DNA of 64,000 nt from Piscinibacter sp. XHJ-5 (GCF_029855045.1 NZ_CP123228.1:5022001-5086000), one strand, 5' to 3'. Shown: positions 41,791-49,480, counted from the stretch's first letter. Program-made: numbers and translations. Notes: a model not told the origin generated them from the letters alone.

Positions 41791-42795
41791 CTACCTTGAC
41801 GTACCGGAAATTGCGTCTGCGAGACGCTCCGCGTCTCCAAGACTCTCACCGGGCAAACACATGCTCAGTTTGCCTCCGAGCACTCCTGCCACCTTGGCGA
41901 ACGTTACGACTTCACCGTCCACAGCAACTGCCAACATGGAGCCCATGTTCCTTTCGCTCCAGTCCTTCAATTTGCGCGCTCCGTAGTCGTTAAAGTGAAC
42001 CATGACAGATGCATCTTCCGGCCCCAAGCCAGCTTCACAGTCCCAGCTGGCGCGTGCACCGACTATCTCAGCCTCAGTTAATAGGGGAGTTGTCGAAACC
42101 CAAACGCTGGAGTTGCGCTCCCCTCGGCGCCTCATCTGTTGCATTTCAGGACCAGCCGAGTCGCTTGCCGGAGCCACGAGCAAGCGGACCTGAGACCTTC
42201 GATGGGTTGGTATGTAGTTCGGTCTGGCTTCCTTGAACACCTTGGCGAGTTGGTCAAGCCGTGCCCAGGCTTCAACGGGAACATCCAATCTCCAGCACCC
42301 AGACGACCTTCCAGCAGAAAACGTGCGCTGTTGGACCGATTCGCCAGCCGATGTTTTGGCCAGGTAGCGAAGGGTGACTTCCGTACCCAAGTGCGGGTCA
42401 GTCCGGGTGCTCACCACCGAGATGTCGGCGACCGACACCTTAGCGCCCTGCCGCTGTCCCGCCGCGAGATACTGACCAACAAACTCTGTGTCGGTAAGCG
42501 TCCGCACCCGCGGGAGGTTTGACTCGGGCGAAAACAGCCGATCACGGAAAGCGGCAGACATAGGCGAGTATCTGTCGTCCAGCAGCTGCTCCAACCGTGT
42601 CCTGAAGCGACTGAGTGACTTCGGGTCGAGTACGCTGACCGAACTTCGAGGCTCGTTCACGGCCAACTGCACAAAGGTACGCGCTGCGTCTTCCGGACTT
42701 GCAAAGCACGACGCTGCAGGCGTGACCTCAGCCGCTACGAGGCTGATGATCGTCGCTGCGGTCCGGATCAGGATTGTTGTTGGATAACGCGACAT
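41791..42795 (-). CDS. Secreted protein with SecDF-P1-head-like domain, cassette gene
   Basis: A 334-residue protein, the largest of the array, with signal peptide MSRYPTTILIRTAATIISLV. Residues 30-190 are of unknown type (SASCFASPEDAARTFVQLAV). The C-terminal part, ASVMVHFNDYGARKLKDWSE, RNMGSMLAVAVDGEVVTFAK, resembles the SecDF first periplasmic head subdomain. It probably works in the periplasm. No sec genes are nearby. Confidence 0.75.
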   Translation of the reverse strand: MSRYPTTILIRTAATIISLVAAEVTPAASCFASPEDAARTFVQLAVNEPRSSVSVLDPKSLSRFRTRLEQLLDDRYSPMSAAFRDRLFSPESNLPRVRTLTDTEFVGQYLAAGQRQGAKVSVADISVVSTRTDPHLGTEVTLRYLAKTSAGESVQQRTFSAGRSSGCWRLDVPVEAWARLDQLAKVFKEARPNYIPTHRRSQVRLLVAPASDSAGPEMQQMRRRGERNSSVWVSTTPLLTEAEIVGARASWDCEAGLGPEDASVMVHFNDYGARKLKDWSERNMGSMLAVAVDGEVVTFAKVAGVLGGKLSMCLPGESLGDAERLADAISGTSR

Positions 42796-42810
42796 GACTG
42801 TTCCCGTGCG

Positions 42811-42888
42811 GCCTAACGTTTGACATGAGCGGCGGCTTGACCGACGCGAAGCGGCGGGCAAGACGTCCGCTCGATGGAAGGGTTAGGC
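42811..42888 (-). repeat. attC site, 78 bp
   Basis: Boxes GCCTAAC and GTTAGGC. Stem GGCTTGACCGACGCGAAGC; same as the sites at 47278 and 47665. Confidence 0.95.
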
Positions 42889-42940
42889 GCCGGCCGCGCG
42901 TACGACTTTGCCAAGAACGCCGACGCCACTCGTTGTGTAC

Positions 42941-43198
42941 TCATTTGAACCCGCACGCGAGCACTTGAGCGCCTCCGTTATAGCGGTACTCCGCTTTCCA
43001 GTAGTGCGAGTCGTTGATCTCCGCGAACTCGACGCCCGCCGCAGCAGTGTGCTTGCTGTTGAACGGATGTCGCAGTATCACCAAGAGGCTGCATTTCGGC
43101 GGCCAGGACGATACCTCGGCAACTTCGTTTCCCGCCGCGAGTTCCGCTTCGAGGATGGCCTGCAGTGGACTCGGCATTGCTGGAGCGCTGTTGCTCAT
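42941..43198 (-). CDS. Small hypothetical protein, cassette gene
   Basis: An 85-residue protein: MSNSAPAMPSPLQAILEAEL, AAGNEVAEVSSWPPKCSLLV, GVEFAEINDSHYWKAEYRYN. No membrane segment. The type (L-x-x-I-L-x-x-E-L-x-x-G-N-x-V, then Y-W-K-A-E-Y) is one I associate with integron-borne hypothetical proteins. Function unknown. Confidence 0.72.
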   Translation of the reverse strand: MSNSAPAMPSPLQAILEAELAAGNEVAEVSSWPPKCSLLVILRHPFNSKHTAAAGVEFAEINDSHYWKAEYRYNGGAQVLACGFK

Positions 43199-43202
43199 AG
43201 GC

Positions 43203-43280
43203 GCCTAACGTTTGACATGAGCGGCGACCAACAGATGGCGAAGCCAGCTGTTGGTTGTCCGCTCGATGGAAGGGTTAGGC
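43203..43280 (-). repeat. attC site, 78 bp
   Basis: Boxes GCCTAAC and GTTAGGC. Stem GACCAACAGATGGCGAAGCC. Confidence 0.95.
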
Positions 43281-43281
43281 G

Positions 43282-43605
43282 TCATCGCGCGCTCCAACGG
43301 GGTGCGAGTGTGTGAGCTGGTTCCAGCGCAAGCCCGACGACCACCACCACTCCGACAAGCACAAGAGCTGCGATGCGGTTGCTCTTCGGACCGCGAATAG
43401 CCAAGACAACGCCGGCAAGTACGGACGAGCCGAGCACGCCCAACAGCACGAAGCCAAGCAGTGCTTCGATGACATCCGAGATACCAAATGGCTCGTTCGG
43501 GGCGATGTAGAGATGCGTATAAACGAATGCTCTGAAGCAAATAGCCACGACAAACATGGCTGCGCACAGAACGGCCAAGATGCGCGTGAATCGGATACCA
43601 GACAT
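43282..43605 (-). CDS. Integral membrane protein, cassette gene
   Basis: A 107-residue protein with three membrane segments: FTRILAVLCAAMFVVAICF, VIEALLGFVLLGVLGSSVLA and RIAALVLVGVVVVVGLAL. Function unknown. It begins 11 bp from the neighbouring attC. Confidence 0.75.
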   Translation of the reverse strand: MSGIRFTRILAVLCAAMFVVAICFRAFVYTHLYIAPNEPFGISDVIEALLGFVLLGVLGSSVLAGVVLAIRGPKSNRIAALVLVGVVVVVGLALEPAHTLAPRWSAR

Positions 43606-43615
43606 GCCTTGTGAC

Positions 43616-43693
43616 GCCTAACGTTTGACATGAGCGGCGACCAACAGATGGCGAAGCCAGCTGTTGGTTGTCCGCTCGATGGAAGGGTTAGGC
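43616..43693 (-). repeat. attC site, 78 bp
   Basis: Boxes GCCTAAC and GTTAGGC. Stem GACCAACAGATGGCGAAGCC. Confidence 0.95.
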
Positions 43694-44068
43694 CTCATTT
43701 TCGCGAGCGAGGCCCAGTATTGCCGTGACCTCGCACTCGGCAACCTTCCTTGCACCCTCCATGAAGAAGCCGCGCGTACCAACCGCAATGCGCTGCTTAT
43801 GGAACGTCTTTCGCTCCGGGTTGACGATGAACATTAGCGCCTGACCCTCAGCTGGGACCTCGCCTTCTGGATGTACCAAGCCACATGCATCGATGAACTC
43901 AGGCCAAACCATACTGATTCCATCGCGCTGCGGGTCATCGCCCTCGTACATGAAGTCCCATCGAACATGCTGTCGAGGTGGCATCGCACGCCCGCCTTCC
44001 GACAGCGCGAGAAATCGGTAGCGAACCTCGAACGCTGGGTTGCCGCCCGCACGGCTATACGGTTCCAT
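43688..44068 (-). CDS. Hypothetical soluble protein, cassette gene
   Basis: A 126-residue protein: MEPYSRAGGNPAFEVRYRFL, VRWDFMYEGDDPQRDGISMV, WPEFIDACGLVHPEGEVPAE and PERKTFHKQRIAVGTRGFFM. It looks like a compact beta-rich fold. Family not recognised. The stop TAA is in the attC R'' box. Confidence 0.72.
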   Translation of the reverse strand: MEPYSRAGGNPAFEVRYRFLALSEGGRAMPPRQHVRWDFMYEGDDPQRDGISMVWPEFIDACGLVHPEGEVPAEGQALMFIVNPERKTFHKQRIAVGTRGFFMEGARKVAECEVTAILGLARENEA

Positions 44069-44071
44069 GAG

Positions 44072-44143
44072 GCCTAACGTTTGACATGAGCGGCGGCAAA
44101 ACAGCGCAGCTGTTTTGACGTCCGCTCGATGGAAGGGTTAGGC
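44072..44143 (-). repeat. attC site, 72 bp, short stem
   Basis: Boxes GCCTAAC and GTTAGGC. Short perfect stem AAAACAGCGCAGCTGTTTT; same as the site at 46855. Confidence 0.95.
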
Positions 44144-44480
44144 AGTGATGGCGCCACAGACGATGCGACCGCGACCAAGCTCTTCCCTTCCTCCATTTGC
44201 ATGCCCGCAAGTGTGCGTGAGCCGCAGGCCACCAGGCAAGCACAGATGTCGCTGCCGACACGCACCGGCCGTGGCAGGCAAACCCTACCCGCACTCAGCG
44301 GCATGAACAGCGATGGCGATTCAGCGCTACGCATGCAGCGCTCGGATGCTACTGGCACTCACCACCGCATGAGCCCCGGCAAAGCAAGCCCAAGCGTGCG
44401 CTGGCTGCCGAAGGACAGACAGCCCACGCAGACGCTGAACGGACGGCCCCTCGCAACGCTCAACGCCACGCTGAACTGGC
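44144..44480 (-). other. ORF-poor cassette (copy 2)
   Basis: Nearly identical to 36186-36522, with about ten substitutions spread evenly. No frame begins near the cassette 5' end. The shared 34-bp element is at 44396-44429. Its flanking attC sites have different stems from those of copy 1 (short AAAACAG and GTTCCACAG types here). Confidence 0.6.
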
Positions 44481-44558
44481 GCCTAACGTTTGACATGAGC
44501 GGCGTTCCACAGACGGCGAAGCCGGCTGTGGAACGTCCGCTCGATGGAAGGGTTAGGC
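44481..44558 (-). repeat. attC site, 78 bp
   Basis: Boxes GCCTAAC and GTTAGGC. Stem GTTCCACAGACGGCGAAGCC. Confidence 0.95.
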
Positions 44559-44559
44559 G

Positions 44560-44997
44560 TCATCGCTCAACACTCGTTCGGACGCCAGCAAGGACTTCCT
44601 CGATCTTTGACGCGAGGTGCTCCAGGCGCGGATGCACCCAAGCTTTATCAGTAGCGAGGCCGCCGCCCATGCCCCCCGGTACGCTGGAACCGTGGGGCTG
44701 GCGTTCGAAGTACACCCGAGCACCCTCAGGTTCCTCCCATTCCATCGCATCCAGCTCAGCCAGAAGGCTCGAAAGGCCTGACTCTCCACACTGCACAAGA
44801 CTTGCCGGCACAACGACATAGATTTGGCCGCCATAGTCGCCCTCGAGCACAACTACACCATCGGAATGCAACTGAGCCTCAGCCAGGGATTTGAGAGCGG
44901 CGTACCCGCTACCACTCGCTTCCGCGATGAGACTGCGCAGCGCACTTTCGCTCTCGGTGAGGAGCTCTCGCGATTCTGGTTTGTTCTTGTGGCTCAT
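44560..44997 (-). CDS. Hypothetical soluble protein, cassette gene
   Basis: A 145-residue protein from MSHKNKPESRELLTESESAL. It has helical N-terminal part (LRSLIAEASGSGYAALKSLA), a sheet segment (VVVLEGDYGGQIYVVVPASL) and a C-terminal helix (HPRLEHLASKIEEVLAGVRT). No family recognised. Start chosen 13 bp from the attC. Confidence 0.72.
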   Translation of the reverse strand: MSHKNKPESRELLTESESALRSLIAEASGSGYAALKSLAEAQLHSDGVVVLEGDYGGQIYVVVPASLVQCGESGLSSLLAELDAMEWEEPEGARVYFERQPHGSSVPGGMGGGLATDKAWVHPRLEHLASKIEEVLAGVRTSVER

Positions 44998-45009
44998 AGG
45001 GTTGCTGAC

Positions 45010-45087
45010 GCCTAACGTTTGACATGAGCGGCGGCTTGACAGCCGCGAAGCGGCTGGCAAGACGTCCGCTCGATGGAAGGGTTAGGC
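45010..45087 (-). repeat. attC site, 78 bp
   Basis: Boxes GCCTAAC and GTTAGGC. Stem GGCTTGACAGCCGCGAAGC. Confidence 0.95.
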
Positions 45088-45098
45088 GTCTGCATGAG

Positions 45099-45488
45099 CT
45101 ACTGATTCGCCTGCAGCATGGCAGCCATCTTCTGATGGATTAGGTTGACTGCCTTGAGAGGCCGAATCAGTACCTTGAACTCGACAATCTTGCCTTCGTC
45201 GTCCCACTTGATCATGTCGACGCCGTTGACGCTGATGCCATCAATCTCAACCTGGAACTCCAGCACTGCGTCTCGAGGACCTGTGAGTTCTCGGACGTAT
45301 TGGAAAGACTCGTTGAAGAACACGTGGAAGGCAGCGGAGAGGTACTGGAGAGTAATCGTCTTGCCGACTTGCGGTGTGTGAACCACCGGCGAGTGGAAGA
45401 CGACTTCGTCTGCGAGCAGTGAGCTGAGGCCTTTTGTGCTTCGGGTGCGCACGAGATCGTGCCAGGTATTGACCGTGGCGTGAGTCAT
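45099..45488 (-). CDS. NTF2-like protein, cassette gene (copy 2)
   Basis: A 129-residue SnoaL/NTF2-fold protein, the near-identical twin of 33709-34098. The only protein-level difference noted is Val6 for Leu6; other base changes are mostly silent. This pattern suggests the gene was kept under selection after the block was copied, but numbers are small. Confidence 0.82.
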   Translation of the reverse strand: MTHATVNTWHDLVRTRSTKGLSSLLADEVVFHSPVVHTPQVGKTITLQYLSAAFHVFFNESFQYVRELTGPRDAVLEFQVEIDGISVNGVDMIKWDDEGKIVEFKVLIRPLKAVNLIHQKMAAMLQANQ

Positions 45489-45521
45489 TGATGGCCTCCA
45501 AAAGCTGGCGCGTTCATAGAC

Positions 45522-45599
45522 GCCTAACGTTTGACATGAGCGGCATGTGGAACCGGGCGAAGCCCGCTGGAACATGTCCGCTCGATGGAAGGGTTAGGC
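45522..45599 (-). repeat. attC site, 78 bp
   Basis: Boxes GCCTAAC and GTTAGGC. Stem ATGTGGAACCGGGCGAAGCC; identical to the site at 34132. Confidence 0.95.
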
Positions 45600-45998
45600 C
45601 GCTGCTTCACTGTGCGGCTCTATTCCCTCGGACCTGAGCGCGGCGAGGATAGCTTGCTCAAGTTTCGAACCGATATCTGGCCGGGCGGCACCTTTGAAGC
45701 GCTGCTTCAGTGATAGCTGCTGCTTGACGAAGATGTGCCACGCGATGGCTTTGCCCTTGTAGCCCTCGCCTTCCTCGGCTTGCGAGCCGCATCCGATCAT
45801 GAACTCAGCATCACCTTCGATGTACTCGATAAACCAGCCCCAGTCCTCTCCGAGCGGATAGCTCGTTGGAACGCCCTGGCGCATGAGAGATTGAGACAAC
45901 CAAACGGACAACTCGAAGCCATATGCCCCCGGATTGCCCTGACAGTCCTCAGGCAGGTACGGAAGGAACTTCGCGGACTCGAACTCGAAGCGCTGCAT
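45594..45998 (-). CDS. Hypothetical protein, cassette gene (copy 2)
   Basis: A 134-residue protein, twin of 34204-34608. It has Glu for Asp in FIEYIEGDAEF and His for Leu in KAIAWHIF. The ATG is 5 bp from the attC; stop TAA is in the R'' box. It lies immediately upstream of the NTF2-like copy, as in the other block. Confidence 0.75.
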   Translation of the reverse strand: MQRFEFESAKFLPYLPEDCQGNPGAYGFELSVWLSQSLMRQGVPTSYPLGEDWGWFIEYIEGDAEFMIGCGSQAEEGEGYKGKAIAWHIFVKQQLSLKQRFKGAARPDIGSKLEQAILAALRSEGIEPHSEAAA

Positions 45999-46003
45999 AA
46001 GAC

Positions 46004-46081
46004 GCCTAACGTTTGACATGAGCGGCATGTGAAAGCGGGCGAAGCCCGCTGGAACATGTCCGCTCGATGGAAGGGTTAGGC
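46004..46081 (-). repeat. attC site, 78 bp
   Basis: Boxes GCCTAAC and GTTAGGC. Stem ATGTGAAAGCGGGCGAAGCC; one T longer than the copy at 34614. Confidence 0.95.
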
Positions 46082-46480
46082 AGCATTAGAGGCTCCCTGC
46101 CTGGATACACCCAGGACACGATTGAACTCTTCCGCCTTCGGCAACTGGTAAAGGGTATGGGCCTTGTGGTCGAGCTTCACGACCCAGCCATCCGTGGAGT
46201 AAAGCCATCTACCTCCACCAACCTTGGCCTCCACATCGATCAAATACCGAAACTGCTCGATCGGAATATCGGCGCTTGCCTTGCCTGTATCACGCTTGGC
46301 GAGCCACTGAGAATTGAAGGTTGCAAGTTCAGCGGCTCCTATGACGATCTGGACTTGTCGGTGCTCGAGGTCGGATACCACAGCGCGAGCGGCTCGACGG
46401 TCTGCAACATCAGCGGGAGCCTTCTCACACCCCAGGAGCAACGCGATACACGCCAAGAGCAACGCGGCAACGGCTTTCAT
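46076..46480 (-). CDS. Lipoprotein, cassette gene
   Basis: A 134-residue protein with a lipoprotein signal: MKAVAALLLACIALLLGCEK, lipobox LLGC with Cys18 as the likely lipidated residue. The mature part (VVSDLEHRQVQIVIGAAELA; DVEAKVGGGRWLYSTDGWVV) is probably anchored in a membrane facing the periplasm. Function unknown. Stop TAA in the attC R'' box. Confidence 0.78.
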   Translation of the reverse strand: MKAVAALLLACIALLLGCEKAPADVADRRAARAVVSDLEHRQVQIVIGAAELATFNSQWLAKRDTGKASADIPIEQFRYLIDVEAKVGGGRWLYSTDGWVVKLDHKAHTLYQLPKAEEFNRVLGVSRQGASNAA

Positions 46481-46483
46481 GCG

Positions 46484-46553
46484 GCCTAACGTTTGACTTG
46501 AGCGGCGCCCAACAGCGCAGCTGTTGGGCGTCCGCTCGAAGGAAGGGTTAGGC
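46484..46553 (-). repeat. attC site, 70 bp, shortest of the array
   Basis: Boxes GCCTAAC and GTTAGGC; inner boxes GTTTGACTTGAGC and GCTCGAAGGAAGG vary together, keeping pairing. Stem CCCAACAGCGCAGCTGTTGGG. Confidence 0.95.
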
Positions 46554-46854
46554 GGGTGAACGAAGGCAAGGCCTTAGCACGCGACGCCCGCCCCGACGGC
46601 ACCCACCTCCAAACAGCTTCGACCCTCACGGCTCGACCGTGGCAGGCCTTGTTCACCGATGCTACGGTGCCAGTGCAAACCCGGGTCAGCTGCACGGCGC
46701 AGTGCGCCGAGGCCAACGCGCTGCTCCCCGACCAAGCCACACCGCACTTCCCTCGACCGGCCACCGACGTGCGACCGCACCTGCTGATACGACTCAAGCC
46801 ATGGGCACGGAACTCAGATGATCGATTGCAGGCAGCCAACATATCCGGTGAGGG
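46554..46854 (-). other. Cassette with a doubtful gene
   Basis: About 300 bp. The best minus-strand frame starts at 46842, 13 bp from the neighbouring attC as a cassette gene should, and begins MLAACNRSSEFRAHGLSRIS. It is Cys/Arg-rich, about 97 residues before it enters the attC, and looks little like a real protein. A plus-strand frame (46556-46867, MNEGKALARDARPDG) is also open. Neither is supported by any recognised family. Confidence 0.4.
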
Positions 46855-46926
46855 GCCTAACGTTTGACATGAGCGGCGGCAAAACAGCGCAGCTGTTTTG
46901 ACGTCCGCTCGATGGAAGGGTTAGGC
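46855..46926 (-). repeat. attC site, 72 bp, short stem
   Basis: Boxes GCCTAAC and GTTAGGC. Stem AAAACAGCGCAGCTGTTTT. Confidence 0.95.
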
Positions 46927-47277
46927 CGTGCGGCGAAGTAGACGACCGCTGCCAGAGCACCACCGTGAACCCGCAAAAACTCATGCATGACGCAAGTGTG
47001 CTCGACTTGGAACTCCGTAGGCAATGCCGGCAGCGACGATCTCGGTCGCGCAGCACGCAGCCAAGCTTGTAGTGGCCGCCAACCGTTGCCAGAACCTGCT
47101 TGCTCAGCGATAGCCGTGCGCTGGCCGCCGAAGGACGGACAGCCCACGCCAACGGCGGATGGGAACCTCTTCATTGCGTGCACACCGTGCGCCGGCTGCC
47201 GAAGGACAGACGGCCCGTGCCAACCGTGAACAGCAAGCCGTTCCGCTCAGCGCCAACGCTTCGTCTCACGCGGCGAG
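46927..47277 (-). other. ORF-poor cassette with two copies of a shared element
   Basis: About 350 bp without a convincing gene. Two copies of a 34-bp element lie at 47116-47149 and 47187-47220; single copies occur in the cassettes at 36186-36522 and 44144-44480. The rest of this cassette is unrelated to those. A minus-strand frame from 47183 begins 95 bp inside and is unlikely to be real. Confidence 0.55.
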
Positions 47278-47377
47278 GCCTAACGTTTGACATGAGCGGC
47301 GGCTTGACCGACGCGAAGCGGCGGCTTGACCGACGCGAAGCGGCGGGCAAGACGTCCGCTCGATGGAAGGGTTAGGC
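47278..47377 (-). repeat. attC site, 100 bp, internal duplication
   Basis: Boxes GCCTAAC and GTTAGGC. A 22-bp stem segment (CGGCTTGACCGACGCGAAGC plus GG) is present twice in tandem, so the site is 22 bp longer than its relatives at 42811 and 47665. Confidence 0.93.
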
Positions 47378-47390
47378 AGCATACGGAGGC

Positions 47391-47654
47391 TCAACGCTTG
47401 CCGCCAGTGCCGATGTACAAGCACCAGCTGATGAACGCCATAGGGACGGCGAACAACGCCCAGGCGAGAGATTCGCCGTCCAGCTTCACGAGCGCAAGCA
47501 CAACCGCGGCCGCAGCAACGATGGCTGATACGGCTCGATAGAGGATGGCGTCGAGCAATGACAGGCCTGGGCGCGCGGCCTCTGCTCTGCCGATGGCAGC
47601 AGGCTCCCTGGTTTCCTTGCGCGAGGGCTGGCGTTCGAAGCCGTTCTCGTTCAT
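47391..47654 (-). CDS. Small membrane protein, cassette gene
   Basis: An 87-residue protein with a charged N-terminus (MNENGFERQPSRKETREPAA) and two membrane segments (ILYRAVSAIVAAAAVVLALV; ALFAVPMAFISWCLYIGTG). Function unknown. It begins 10 bp from the neighbouring attC. Confidence 0.75.
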   Translation of the reverse strand: MNENGFERQPSRKETREPAAIGRAEAARPGLSLLDAILYRAVSAIVAAAAVVLALVKLDGESLAWALFAVPMAFISWCLYIGTGGKR

Positions 47655-47664
47655 GTGCCTTGCT

Positions 47665-47742
47665 GCCTAACGTTTGACATGAGCGGCGGCTTGACCGACG
47701 CGAAGCGGCGGGCAAGACGTCCGCTCGATGGAACGGTTAGGC
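47665..47742 (-). repeat. attC site, 78 bp
   Basis: Boxes GCCTAAC and GTTAGGC; GGAACGG instead of GGAAGGG. Stem GGCTTGACCGACGCGAAGC. Confidence 0.95.
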
Positions 47743-48126
47743 ATTTCCGTCGCGCCGGTTGACGCGCTTTGGAAGACGTGCCGCAACGTTCTTGTTGGCA
47801 TCTTCGGCAAGCGCTTGAAGCTCCCGCTCGCTCGGGAGGTGAAGATGATCGTAGATCAGATCGAGCAAGGCGACCATCGTCTTGCGAGCGAGATCAACCT
47901 CGCCGTCTGAGTACTGTCGGAACGCAAGTTCCACCTTCTCGTTAAGCAACTCTATGTAGTCGAAGGCATTGCGCCTTCGTGCGATGACAGGCAGGTATCG
48001 TCTAAGCGAAAGGTCGAAATGTTCGGACAACGACATGTCAAAGCCGAGCCCCTTGAAATCAGGAGCACCTAGCCAAACGGAAATTGCACCCTGAAAGAAG
48101 CGTCGTGAACCTTCTGCGGGTGTCAT
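47737..48126 (-). CDS. Hypothetical soluble protein, cassette gene
   Basis: A 129-residue, mainly helical protein: MTPAEGSRRFFQGAISVWLG, MSLSEHFDLSLRRYLPVIAR, YIELLNEKVELAFRQYSDGE, VDLARKTMVALLDLIYDHLH. No family recognised. The stop TAA is in the attC R'' box; the start is 5 bp from the previous attC. Confidence 0.73.
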   Translation of the reverse strand: MTPAEGSRRFFQGAISVWLGAPDFKGLGFDMSLSEHFDLSLRRYLPVIARRRNAFDYIELLNEKVELAFRQYSDGEVDLARKTMVALLDLIYDHLHLPSERELQALAEDANKNVAARLPKRVNRRDGNA

Positions 48127-48131
48127 GGTGC

Positions 48132-48209
48132 GCCTAACGTTTGACTTGAGCGGCGGCTGGAAGCAGGCGAAGCCTGCTGGAAGACGTCCGCTCGAAGGAA
48201 GGGTTAGGC
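48132..48209 (-). repeat. attC site, 78 bp
   Basis: Boxes GCCTAAC and GTTAGGC. Inner boxes vary together (GACTTGAGC, GCTCGAAGG). Stem GGCTGGAAGCAGGCGAAGCC. Confidence 0.95.
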
Positions 48210-48524
48210 ACGTAGTTCCTCAGCACGCGCGTTGACTGCCTCTTGATCTACGTACCTGCTGACTATGGGCCACTGGATCGCAAAGGACGAGAACCAGACT
48301 CCCAACGCAATGCAGACTCCCCCGACCAATGCAAGCAGGAGCAGTTCTCTGCGAACCAACGGGCCATCGAAGTACTTGAAGACCGTGAAGAACAGTAGCG
48401 CCCAGCCCAGTATGCCGAGCAGCCGTCCGGCCATTCGCCATTTCTCCAACGCGCGCCCTTCGCTTGCGAAGAACTTCGCGAGAGCCAGCACAACTTTGCG
48501 TTCTAGAGCATTCGAACTGGCCAT
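48204..48524 (-). CDS. Small membrane protein, cassette gene
   Basis: A 106-residue protein with two membrane segments (LLGILGWALLFFTVFKYF and LLLLALVGGVCIALGVWFS) after an amphipathic N-terminal helix (LERKVVLALAKFFASEGRAL). Probably inner-membrane. The stop TAA is in the attC R'' box. Function unknown. Confidence 0.75.
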   Translation of the reverse strand: MASSNALERKVVLALAKFFASEGRALEKWRMAGRLLGILGWALLFFTVFKYFDGPLVRRELLLLALVGGVCIALGVWFSSFAIQWPIVSRYVDQEAVNARAEELRA

Positions 48525-48528
48525 AAGT

Positions 48529-48606
48529 GCCTAACGTTTGGCATGAGCGGCGACCAACAGATGGCGAAGCCAGCTGTTGGTTGTCCGCTCGATGGAAGCG
48601 TTATGC
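48529..48606 (-). repeat. attC site, 78 bp, variant core
   Basis: Boxes GCCTAAC and GTTATGC; GTTTGGCATG inner box. Stem GACCAACAGATGGCGAAGCC. Confidence 0.92.
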
Positions 48607-49095
48607 ACCTGCGCCACCCAGGACTTTGCCAAGCGTATGGGAGCGCACCGTGTACCCCAGCTCTTCATACATTCGCAGCGCGGGTTCGTTGAACGCCCAA
48701 ACGACAAGGCGAATCTCACTTGCCCTTTGCGCACCGGCCCATGCCTCGGCCTCCTGCATTAGAGCGCGGCCGATTCCCTTGCCTCGCGCCCATGTGGCGA
48801 CACATACCGAATTGACCCTGGCGAATCTGACTGGCTGAAACAATGAATGTGTTTCGGTGATGCAGGCCAGCGTGACGAATCCAGCATTGCGGCCGTCAAG
48901 CTCGGCAACAAACGTGACGCGACCATCGCCTGTGATGCTCTCTTGCCAATGGGCGTCATCTCTGGAGGAACCCGACGCAGGCGCGAACACGGTCGGCCAA
49001 GCTTGATGGTGAAGCGCCGCCAGGTCCTCCGCCAGCTCACTTACCGCCGGGAGATCAGCGAGCGTTGCAACACGCAAGGTCGGACTAAGGTGCAT
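48601..49095 (-). CDS. GNAT-family N-acetyltransferase, cassette gene
   Basis: A 164-residue acetyltransferase: LSPTLRVATLADLPAVSELA, RVTFVAELDGRNAGFVTLAC, VNSVCVATWARGKGIGRALM (acetyl-CoA loop) and FNEPALRMYEELGYTVRSHT. It resembles aminoglycoside or amine acetyltransferase-like GNATs only in fold. The chosen ATG is formed by the GTTATGC core site itself; an attC-borne ATG four codons earlier is in frame too. The stop TAA also falls in attC. Confidence 0.85.
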   Translation of the reverse strand: MHLSPTLRVATLADLPAVSELAEDLAALHHQAWPTVFAPASGSSRDDAHWQESITGDGRVTFVAELDGRNAGFVTLACITETHSLFQPVRFARVNSVCVATWARGKGIGRALMQEAEAWAGAQRASEIRLVVWAFNEPALRMYEELGYTVRSHTLGKVLGGAGA

Positions 49096-49169
49096 AACGT
49101 TTGACATGAGCGGCGTGCTCTAGCGGGCGAAGCCCGCTGGAGCACGTCCGCTCGATGGAAGGGTTAGGC
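49092..49169 (-). repeat. attC site, 78 bp, variant left core
   Basis: Boxes GCATAAC and GTTAGGC. Stem GTGCTCTAGCGGGCGAAGCC. Confidence 0.93.
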
Positions 49170-49469
49170 GCCGGGCGCTGCCAGTTCAGGCTTGTACCCG
49201 TGCGCCAACCACCACTGGAGATCAACAAAGGTCTCCTCATCCGAATCGTCGAAGCATATCCAACCTTCGCACGCCTTCGCCAAACGCTTGAGCTTCGCAA
49301 CATGTTCAGCATTGAGGTCAAGTCGGCCAAACCTGAACGGCCCTTGGACAACGGCCTGCCAGAGTGAATGCTCGAGATTTTCAATCCATCCGGCGCGGTA
49401 CGCAGCCTCGGAAAGCTCAGACATGTACTCCGCTAGCGCGAGCTGCGGCCCGTGGAGATCTCTCAGCAT
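49164..49469 (-). CDS. Hypothetical protein, cassette gene
   Basis: A 101-residue protein: MLRDLHGPQLALAEYMSELS, EAAYRAGWIENLEHSLWQAV, GRLDLNAEHVAKLKRLAKAC, DDSDEETFVDLQWWLAHGYK. The Trp-rich, acidic C-terminal part recalls immunity-like families, without a firm match. The stop TAA is in the attC R'' box. Confidence 0.72.
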   Translation of the reverse strand: MLRDLHGPQLALAEYMSELSEAAYRAGWIENLEHSLWQAVVQGPFRFGRLDLNAEHVAKLKRLAKACEGWICFDDSDEETFVDLQWWLAHGYKPELAAPGA

Positions 49470-49480
49470 CGCTTTGAGGC

